From an uncultured Cellvibrio sp. (GTDB taxonomy: Bacteria; Pseudomonadota; Gammaproteobacteria; Pseudomonadales; Cellvibrionaceae), in the NCBI GenBank assembly GCA_946481735.1, contig CAMLOU010000080.1:1-19986 (forward strand): a stretch of 19,986 nucleotides of DNA, written 5' to 3'. The notes below the pieces were generated by a model. The model worked only from the letters and a program-made list of their open reading frames with translations. It was not told where the DNA came from and ran no database searches. Positions 14,155 through 19,986 of the stretch are shown piece after piece. Both the position numbers and the translations under genes were made by a program. Positions within the stretch are counted from its first letter, which is position 1. The number at the start of each line of letters is the position of its first letter.

Positions 14155-15519
14155 ATGCTTAAACGCTTGTTAAATTATCTTGCTCCCAAGGGCAAATCCA
14201 CCCATCCCTCCCTGCTCATTATTCCCCGAGATCAGCACAATATTTCGCGTAAAAACGTCAGCCAGGCGGCCTTGCGGATTATGCGCCAGCTGCAGGAATC
14301 CGGCTTCAATGCCTTCCTGGTCGGCGGTGGCGTGCGGGATTTGTTACTGGGCGGACACCCGAAAGATTTTGACGTCGCCACCGATGCCAAGCCGGAAGAA
14401 ATCAAACGCGTGTTTCGCGGAGCGCGTATTATCGGCCGTCGCTTCCAGATTGTGCATGTGCGTATCGGGCGGGAGATTATCGAAGTGACCACCTTTCGCG
14501 GCCATCACGATGAAGCCCGCTCGGAAGACGGTATGCTGCTGCGCGACAATGTCTACGGCACCATCGAAACCGATGCCGTGCGCCGCGACTTCACCGTTAA
14601 CGCGCTCTATTACAACGCCAAGGATTTTGCGGTCTACGACTATACCGGCGGCCTGGAAGACCTCAAGAAGCGCCAGTTGCGCATCATCGGTGACCCGGTA
14701 ACCCGATACAAAGAAGATCCGGTGCGGATGCTGCGCGCGGTGCGTTTTGCGGCCAAGCTGGGGTTCAGCATCGAACCAAAAACCGCCGACCCGATATTTG
14801 AATTGGGAGCGCTGTTACGCAACATTCCCTCTGCGCGGCTGTTTGAAGAAGTCCTCAAGTTATTCCTGGGCGGGTCCGCCACGGCCACCTTCGAGTTGAT
14901 GCGCGAGTACCAGTTGCTCGGCTACCTCTTCCCCGGCACTGAAGCTGCGCTGGCAGCTGGCGACGCCACTGGCGCGGCGCTGATTGAACAGACCATGGTC
15001 AATACTGATAAGCGGGTGCGTAGCGACAAAACCGTCACCCCCGCCTTTATCTACGCCGCGCTGTTATGGCCCGCCCTGCAAGCAGAGCTGCGCCGCCTGG
15101 CGAAGCAGATGCCACCGACCCAGGCGTATTTACAGGCCGCACAAACGGTCATCAGCCAGCAATTGGGCCACACCTCGTTACCCAAACGCTTCCTGCTGCC
15201 GATGCGCGAAATCTGGGATTTGCAGTATCGCCTGCCCCAACGCCAGGGTATGCGTGCCTTACGCTTGCTGGATCACCCACGCTTCCGCGCCGCCTATGAT
15301 TTCCTGTTGATGCGCGAAGCGGCAGGCGAGCAGCTCGACGGGTTAGGCAGCTGGTGGACGCGCTTCCAGGGCGCCGGTGACGAGGAGCGCGAACAGATGG
15401 TAAAAGATCTGGGCAAACAGGCGGGCGGAAAGGGCAAACCCAGAACCCGTCGGCGCGCGCCGCGCAAACCGCGCACTGAAGGCGGTGATGCCAGCCCACC
15501 CAGCACAACTAACGATTGA
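14155..15519 (+). CDS. pcnB: Poly(A) polymerase I
   Basis: A 454-residue nucleotidyltransferase from ATG 14155, matching E. coli PcnB in length. It adds poly(A) tails to RNA 3' ends and so promotes decay. Motifs: FLVGGGVRDLLLG with KDFDVATDA, whose Asp71 and Asp73 bind the catalytic metals, GRRFQIVHVRIG, EVTTFRGHH and RRDFTVNALYY with the third Asp, then YKEDPVRMLRAVRFAAKLGF typical of the tRNA nucleotidyltransferase/PcnB superfamily. The IPRDQHNISRKNVS leader and a very basic C-terminal tail (RTRRRAPRKPR) mark it as PcnB and not CCA-adding enzyme. The frame is open back to a GTG at 14038. No good Shine-Dalgarno precedes 14155, and E. coli pcnB is also translated poorly, from AUU. folK follows two bases after its stop. 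Confidence 0.94.
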   Translation: MLKRLLNYLAPKGKSTHPSLLIIPRDQHNISRKNVSQAALRIMRQLQESGFNAFLVGGGVRDLLLGGHPKDFDVATDAKPEEIKRVFRGARIIGRRFQIVHVRIGREIIEVTTFRGHHDEARSEDGMLLRDNVYGTIETDAVRRDFTVNALYYNAKDFAVYDYTGGLEDLKKRQLRIIGDPVTRYKEDPVRMLRAVRFAAKLGFSIEPKTADPIFELGALLRNIPSARLFEEVLKLFLGGSATATFELMREYQLLGYLFPGTEAALAAGDATGAALIEQTMVNTDKRVRSDKTVTPAFIYAALLWPALQAELRRLAKQMPPTQAYLQAAQTVISQQLGHTSLPKRFLLPMREIWDLQYRLPQRQGMRALRLLDHPRFRAAYDFLLMREAAGEQLDGLGSWWTRFQGAGDEEREQMVKDLGKQAGGKGKPRTRRRAPRKPRTEGGDASPPSTTND

Positions 15520-15521
15520 TC

Positions 15522-16019
15522 ATGAGCCGTGTGACCCCCGCTATCACCGCATTTATTGGTCTGGGCAGCAACCTTGAGAATCCGCGCGCGCAGGTTGAGC
15601 AGGCATTTGCTGAACTGGCACAACTTCCCGATACCCGCCTCACCGGCCGATCGCCGCTGTACCAAAGCACAGCGGTTGGGCCGGGTGAGCAACCGGACTA
15701 TATCAATGCCGTGGCGCGGATCATCACCCATCTCGAACCCCTGGCTTTGCTGGACCAGCTGCAAACCGTTGAGCAGGCCCACCAGCGTGTGCGTCTGGAA
15801 CGCTGGGGGCCGCGTACCCTGGACCTCGACATGCTGCTGTACGACGGCCAGGTAATCGATCACCCGCGCCTGCAAGTCCCCCACCCTTACCTGACCCAGC
15901 GGAATTTCGTGCTCTACCCACTCGCCGCTATTGAGCCGCAATTAGTGTTACCCTGCGGCACTCGTCTTGCGGCATTATTAGCGCAGACACCCGCCGATGG
16001 CTTGCGGGTTATCAACTGA
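15522..16019 (+). CDS. folK: 2-amino-4-hydroxy-6-hydroxymethyldihydropteridine diphosphokinase
   Basis: A 165-residue HPPK that transfers pyrophosphate from ATP to the pterin alcohol in folate biosynthesis. The sequence begins with AFIGLGSNLENP, the nucleotide-binding start of the family, and carries the signature WGPRTLDLDMLLYDG, whose two Asp bind magnesium, followed by VPHPYLTQRNFVLYPL. Start ATG 15522 is two bases after the pcnB stop, so translation is likely coupled; a TTG at 15516 overlapping that stop is an unlikely alternative. The pcnB-folK pairing is conserved in gammaproteobacteria. The family call is very firm. Confidence 0.96.
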   Translation: MSRVTPAITAFIGLGSNLENPRAQVEQAFAELAQLPDTRLTGRSPLYQSTAVGPGEQPDYINAVARIITHLEPLALLDQLQTVEQAHQRVRLERWGPRTLDLDMLLYDGQVIDHPRLQVPHPYLTQRNFVLYPLAAIEPQLVLPCGTRLAALLAQTPADGLRVIN

Positions 16020-16056
16020 TCAGGATTTTCCGCCATAACAAATACAGGAGCAGTCA

Positions 16057-16740
16057 GTGGAAGCCGTATTTGATGAGTTACACCTGGATTTAACCAATGT
16101 GCAATTGCCGCGCTACATTGCGGTGGAAGGTTGCATCGGCGTGGGCAAAACCACGCTCGCCAAAAATATCGCACGCCTGTTTAATTACGACGTGCTACTT
16201 GAACAACCGGAAGAGAACCCCTTCCTCGCCCGCTTTTACCAAAACCCGAAAACCGCCGCTCTGCCCACCCAATTATTCTTTTTATTCCAACGCGCCAATC
16301 AGTTGGAGTCATTGCGTCAGGCGGATATTTTTGAACCGGTGCGCGTCGCGGATTTTTTAATTGAAAAAGATCAACTCTTTGCCCAGGTCACCCTGGATGA
16401 CGACGAGCTAAATATTTATCAACAAGTCTATGATCGCCTGACGATCAACGCACCGCGACCGGACCTGGTGATTTACCTGCAAGCGCCGCTGGATGTGCTG
16501 GTCGAGCGAATCCGCCAACGCGGCGTTGCTATCGAGCAACACATCAGCACCGATTATTTGAAAGCGTTAAACGACGCCTACACGCATTTTTTCCATTATT
16601 ACGACGGCGCACCTTTGTTGATCGTGAATGCCAAAGATTTAAACCTGGCGAGCAACCGCGATCATTTCAAACAACTGGTTGAATATGTGCTGACCATCAA
16701 AAGTGGCCGCCACTATTACAACCCGACACCCGCGCTGTGA
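16057..16740 (+). CDS. Deoxynucleoside kinase (dCK/dGK family)
   Basis: A 227-residue P-loop kinase of the deoxyribonucleoside kinase family, which phosphorylates deoxyadenosine, deoxyguanosine or deoxycytidine in nucleotide salvage. Motifs: YIAVEGCIGVGKTTLAKNI (P-loop, residues 25-33), EQPEENPFLARFY, a QLFFLFQRANQ helix, the EPVRVADFLIEKDQLFA segment and a LID with RIRQRGVAIEQHIS. The start is GTG 16057, supported by CAGGAG six bases upstream; there is no competing upstream ATG in frame near it. It sits between folK and panB, in the same direction, 37 bases after folK. Which nucleosides it accepts cannot be told from sequence. Confidence 0.9.
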   Translation: MEAVFDELHLDLTNVQLPRYIAVEGCIGVGKTTLAKNIARLFNYDVLLEQPEENPFLARFYQNPKTAALPTQLFFLFQRANQLESLRQADIFEPVRVADFLIEKDQLFAQVTLDDDELNIYQQVYDRLTINAPRPDLVIYLQAPLDVLVERIRQRGVAIEQHISTDYLKALNDAYTHFFHYYDGAPLLIVNAKDLNLASNRDHFKQLVEYVLTIKSGRHYYNPTPAL

Positions 16741-16771
16741 CCATCACACGCTGCTTCAAGAGAATACCTTT

Positions 16772-17599
16772 ATGCCCTACGGAACACCCACCACCGACAG
16801 CGCGCTGACCAAACCCGTCACCATTAACACACTTTATAAATTAAAAAGTAACAACGAAAAATTTGTGGTGATTTCGCTTTACGACGCACACATGGCCGCC
16901 ATGGCGCAAAAATGCGGAGTCGAAGTCGTGTTGATTGGCGATTCACTGGGTATGACGGTGCTGGGTTACGACAGCACCATCCCGGTGACCATGGAACAAA
17001 TGATTTACCACGTTGAAGCCGTGGCGCGCGGCAATAAAAAGTCCCTGATTGTCGGCGACCTGCCATTTATGACCTATGCCACACCTGAAGATGCGTTGCG
17101 CAACTGCGCGCGCATCATGCAAGCGGGCGCGCACATGGTAAAACTCGAAGGCGGCGCCTGGCTGGCCGAGACAGTTTCCATGCTCGCCGAGCGCGGCATT
17201 CCGGTCTGCGCACACCTGGGCTTAACGCCGCAGTCGGTCAATAAATTTGGTGGCTTCCGCGTGCAAGGCCGCTCCCAGGAAGACGCCGATAAAATTCTCG
17301 CCGACGCAAAATTATTAGCCGACGCCGGCGCCGATTTATTAGTCCTCGAATGCGTACCCGCCGCACTGGGTGCCGCCATTACGCGCAGCATCCCCATCCC
17401 CACCATCGGCATCGGGGCCGGCCGCGATACCGACGCGCAAGTATTGGTAATCAACGACATCCTCGGGTTAACCGAACAACCACCCAAGTTTTCCAAAAAC
17501 TTTTTACTGGAAGCGCGCGATATTCCCGGCGCAATGCAAAAATATGTCGCAGACGTAAAAGCCGGAATTTTCCCCGGCGACGACAATATTTTTAATTGA
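16772..17599 (+). CDS. panB: 3-methyl-2-oxobutanoate hydroxymethyltransferase
   Basis: A 275-residue cytosolic enzyme of pantothenate biosynthesis that transfers a hydroxymethyl group from methylenetetrahydrofolate to 2-oxoisovalerate, giving ketopantoate. Conserved metal and substrate residues appear in VVLIGDSLGMTVLG, LIVGDLPFMTY, AHMVKLEGG and LVLECVPA, followed by PTIGIGAG. The length is close to E. coli PanB (264), with a slightly longer N-terminus. ATG 16772 was chosen by alignment, with AAGAGAA about nine bases before; an in-frame upstream start at 16703 overlaps the kinase gene and adds unrelated residues. panC, the usual next gene, is absent: a REP element and a gene on the other strand follow. 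Confidence 0.96.
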   Translation: MPYGTPTTDSALTKPVTINTLYKLKSNNEKFVVISLYDAHMAAMAQKCGVEVVLIGDSLGMTVLGYDSTIPVTMEQMIYHVEAVARGNKKSLIVGDLPFMTYATPEDALRNCARIMQAGAHMVKLEGGAWLAETVSMLAERGIPVCAHLGLTPQSVNKFGGFRVQGRSQEDADKILADAKLLADAGADLLVLECVPAALGAAITRSIPIPTIGIGAGRDTDAQVLVINDILGLTEQPPKFSKNFLLEARDIPGAMQKYVADVKAGIFPGDDNIFN

Positions 17600-17609
17600 A
17601 TCCAGATTC

Positions 17610-17647
17610 GTAGGTCGGATTAGAGGCGCAAGCCTCGTAATCCGACA
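17610..17647 (+). repeat. REP-like element with GTAG foot, third copy
   Basis: GTAG followed by GTCGGATTA, inner stem GAGGC-GCAA-GCCTC, a one-base bulge, and TAATCCGAC. The near-perfect hairpin lies between the convergent ends of panB and the nitrate reductase gene and has no T-run. It shares both arms with the 13934 copy and differs in the inner loop. It may also end transcription in both directions. Confidence 0.85.
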
Positions 17648-17688
17648 ATGAGTGCTACAAGCTAGCAACTCACTACCACTGTTACCAA

Positions 17689-19986
17689 TTAATAAACATC
17701 CCGCAAATACCGCTTCTGCATATTCAACTTACGCATGTAATTCACGGTATCCACTTCATTAAAACCACCGTGCTGCGCGACGATCTCGCGCAGTGCATTG
17801 TCCACATCCTTGGCCATGCGACTTGCATCTCCACACACATAAAAGTAAGCACCCTCTTCCAGCCAGCGCCAGATGTCGGCACCGGCTTCACGCATGCGGT
17901 CCTGGACATAAATTTTTTGCCCCTGATCGCGTGAGAAGGCGAGGCTGAGCTTGGTGAGGTGTCCGTCGCGCAGCTGTGTTTCCAGTTCGTCGCGATAATA
18001 AAAATCGCTGGCCTGGTGTTGCTCCCCGAAGAATAACCAGTTTTTGCCGGTATCGCCGCGCGCGCGACGCTCTTGCAAAAAGCCGCGAAAGGGAGCAACT
18101 CCCGTGCCCGGGCCGACCATAATGACGGGCACACTACCGTCGGCGGGGACACGGAAGTTTTTGTTGCTCTGCACAAAGATCGGCACAGTCATGTCGTCTG
18201 CGCGATCCGCGAGAAAAGTAGAGCACACGCCTTTGCGCATTTTCTTGCCTTGCTGGTAACGCGTATAGCGCACGGCTGATACCGTTAAATGAATTTCATC
18301 GGCAAAGGCTTTGGGGCTGGATGAAATCGAATATAAACGCGGCTGCAAAGGCTTGAGTACCGCGAGCCATTCGTCGGCAGAACATTGAATAGGAAACTCA
18401 TGAAGCAGATCCACCAGTTGCCGACCCCATAACCAGTCTTGCAATTCCGCTTTATGTTCAGCTTGTAACAATTTTTTCAGTTCATCATTGCCGGAACGTT
18501 CAGCAATCAGCTTCAACGCATCGGGGCTGGGGCGGGCAACTTCGAAGTGTTGGTGTAGCGCTTGTTGCAATGGCTTCTCGCGTGCGTCGACCAACACCGG
18601 GGTTTCCAGGTTGAGATGAAGTTGTTGCGCCATTTCAACAATCAACTCAGGGCAATTCTGTGGCCAGACGCCAAGGGCGTCGCCAGCTTCATAGGTCATA
18701 CCGGAATCGCCGAGGGCAAACCCGAATTGTCGCGTGTCTTTTGCCGCGCCCTCGCCGTTAAGGCGCCGGTTGATGATCAGGCGGGCGGGATAGGGATTGG
18801 TTTTGGAGTAGCTTGTCTCTGTTTTTGCAGCTGCAACCACACCCGATAATTTTTCTGTTGGCTTTTTATCGGTCGGCAAACTGGCGAGCAATTGTGTAAA
18901 CCATTGTGCCGCCGGTGCTTCAAAATCGGTATCGCACTCCAGACGATTCAATAAGGGTTTTGCGCCCAATTTTTGCAGGCGTGCATCAAGGTTTTTACCA
19001 TGCCCGCAAAATTGGGCGTAGCTTGAGTCACCCAGGGCCAACAAGCCAAACTGCAGCTGATCAATCGACGGCGCATTGTCATCGCACAATTGGTGCCAAA
19101 AATGTTGGCCATTATCCGGTGCATCGCCATCACCAAAGGTGCTGGTAATGCACACCAGATACTTTTCCTGTGGCAGTTGCGCCAGTGGATACTCATCCAT
19201 CGCGTTAATCTTTACCGCCCATCCCGCCTGGCTCGCCTGTTGTGCAAGTTTTTCCGCGAGGGTTTCCGCGTTGCCGGTTTGGGACGCCCATAAAATTTGC
19301 AACGCAGGTTTATCGTTTTCTGTCGGCATATCTATCGGCAACACGCGGCTGAACATGCCGGCGAGCAAGCCATTGATCCAGGTGCGTTTGCCCGACTCTA
19401 CCGGCGCATCGAGCGGCAGGCTCGGCACCGCTGTAATTAAACGCGCACTGGCCTGCAAGCCACTGACAAAACCACTCAGGTAACTGCGCTCATCGTCCGA
19501 CAGTTCCGGTGCCAGCGCCTGCGCCACCCCCACTTTTTGTGCGAAGGTCTGGATCAGGGTCATGCTGGTTTCCTCACTCATGGGCGCAAATGTCATTACC
19601 GGTTCGGCATTCGGTGATGCACATTCAGCAACGGGGGAGCTAGCAAATTCACGTGCGATCAATTCAACTTTTTTCAAACTTACCGCGCAGAATTTCATCT
19701 CGGGTTGTTGCGATACCGCATCAATCGCGTCGTTGGTCACCGCATTAACCGCGAGCTGTTCGCCATAGACATCGTTCCAGTGAAAGGGCGCAAAACAATT
19801 GCCGGGGCTGACACGATCCGTCACCACCGCTGGCAAGACCGCGCTGCCGCGTCGGGACGTCAGCTCCACACAATCGTTATTTTTTACACCGAGCCGCACT
19901 GCATCGTCCGGATGTAATTCCACAAAGGGTCCGGGGTTAAGTTTATTCAGCGTGGCGATCTTGCCGGTCTTGGTGAGCGTGTGCCA
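17689..19986 (-). CDS. Assimilatory nitrate reductase fused to sulfite reductase-type flavoprotein (NasA-CysJ fusion), C-terminal part
   Basis: The minus-strand frame is open for 765 codons to the right edge, with no start in view that is plausible: the GTG at 19923 lies inside a domain. The first ~100 visible residues (WHTLTKTGKIATLN, LHPDDAVRLGV, FAPFHWND, SQQPEMKFCAV) are the molybdopterin dinucleotide-binding end of a NasA-type nitrate reductase. A helical linker resembling the CysJ N-terminus follows (about 135-225), then a flavodoxin domain with the FMN loop SQTGNAETLAEKLA (about 235) and ALGDSSYAQFCGHG, then a ferredoxin-reductase module: FAD motif RLYSISSSP, GVCSTFLADR, NADPH motif VGPGTGVAPFRGFLQERRARG, and the CysJ-like end YVCGDASRMAKDVD...RYLRDVY. 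The fusion would let NADPH electrons reach the molybdenum site in one cytosolic polypeptide for nitrate assimilation. I see no [2Fe-2S] BFD-like cysteine motif in the linker. The N-terminal iron-sulfur and catalytic domains are beyond the window. Confidence 0.9.
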   Translation of the reverse strand, partial: WHTLTKTGKIATLNKLNPGPFVELHPDDAVRLGVKNNDCVELTSRRGSAVLPAVVTDRVSPGNCFAPFHWNDVYGEQLAVNAVTNDAIDAVSQQPEMKFCAVSLKKVELIAREFASSPVAECASPNAEPVMTFAPMSEETSMTLIQTFAQKVGVAQALAPELSDDERSYLSGFVSGLQASARLITAVPSLPLDAPVESGKRTWINGLLAGMFSRVLPIDMPTENDKPALQILWASQTGNAETLAEKLAQQASQAGWAVKINAMDEYPLAQLPQEKYLVCITSTFGDGDAPDNGQHFWHQLCDDNAPSIDQLQFGLLALGDSSYAQFCGHGKNLDARLQKLGAKPLLNRLECDTDFEAPAAQWFTQLLASLPTDKKPTEKLSGVVAAAKTETSYSKTNPYPARLIINRRLNGEGAAKDTRQFGFALGDSGMTYEAGDALGVWPQNCPELIVEMAQQLHLNLETPVLVDAREKPLQQALHQHFEVARPSPDALKLIAERSGNDELKKLLQAEHKAELQDWLWGRQLVDLLHEFPIQCSADEWLAVLKPLQPRLYSISSSPKAFADEIHLTVSAVRYTRYQQGKKMRKGVCSTFLADRADDMTVPIFVQSNKNFRVPADGSVPVIMVGPGTGVAPFRGFLQERRARGDTGKNWLFFGEQHQASDFYYRDELETQLRDGHLTKLSLAFSRDQGQKIYVQDRMREAGADIWRWLEEGAYFYVCGDASRMAKDVDNALREIVAQHGGFNEVDTVNYMRKLNMQKRYLRDVY

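Noticed and set aside
19921..19923. GTG 19923 as the start of a separate flavoprotein
   Set aside because: The frame is open to the window edge and the upstream codons continue the nitrate reductase C-terminal domain (WHTLTKTGKIATLN), so the GTG is internal.

Overview
The window looks like chromosomal DNA of a Pseudomonas-related gammaproteobacterium, most likely Cellvibrionaceae (Cellvibrio-like). That placement is inferred from gene content and synteny, not from a marker-gene comparison. From memory of Pseudomonas genomes, the core order dksA - gluQRS - small membrane protein - cbrA - cbrB - small RNA - pcnB - folK - panB matches the conserved cbrAB neighbourhood there. Differences are a four-gene molybdenum hydroxylase operon between the small RNA and pcnB, a deoxynucleoside kinase between folK and panB, no panC after panB, and a nitrate reductase/CysJ fusion downstream.

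Layout. 1-451 (-): 5' part of an aspartyl/asparaginyl beta-hydroxylase-family gene running off the left edge. 672-1253 (+): cysC. 1255-1992 (-): sfsA, convergent with cysC with one base between the stop codons. 2373-3811 (+): dksA, a hairpin terminator, gluQRS. 3858-8670 (+): a 64-residue membrane protein, the transporter-like sensor kinase CbrA and its sigma-54 response regulator CbrB. 8671-9378: an AT-rich non-coding region holding a complete sigma-54 control region and a CrcZ-like small RNA. 9592-13886 (+): xdhC, a mocA-like gene, a [2Fe-2S] subunit and a Tat-targeted molybdopterin subunit. 14155-17599 (+): pcnB, folK, deoxynucleoside kinase, panB. 17689-19986 (-): the C-terminal part of an assimilatory nitrate reductase fused to a CysJ-type flavoprotein, running off the right edge. 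REP-like palindromes with a 5' GTAG flank lie after the molybdenum operon and after panB.

The centrepiece is 8836-9378. It has five GTTAC/GTAAC half-sites (including a perfect TTGTTAC-N14-GTAACAA inverted repeat), a 12/13 IHF-like site, a -24/-12 promoter with the exact GG-N10-GC spacing, a transcript starting at once with five ~38-nt tandem repeats packed with AAnAAnAA motifs, and a textbook GAAA-loop terminator about 356 nt downstream. With cbrB immediately upstream, this reads as a CbrAB-driven, Hfq/Crc-titrating RNA analogous to Pseudomonas CrcZ, with an unusually regular repeat architecture.

Working together, as inferred: CbrA senses carbon status (possibly via its solute-symporter-like domain) and phosphorylates CbrB. 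CbrB with sigma-54 and IHF fires the small RNA, whose A-rich repeats would sequester Hfq/Crc and relieve catabolite repression. An A-rich motif at the cbrA ribosome-binding position hints at feedback.
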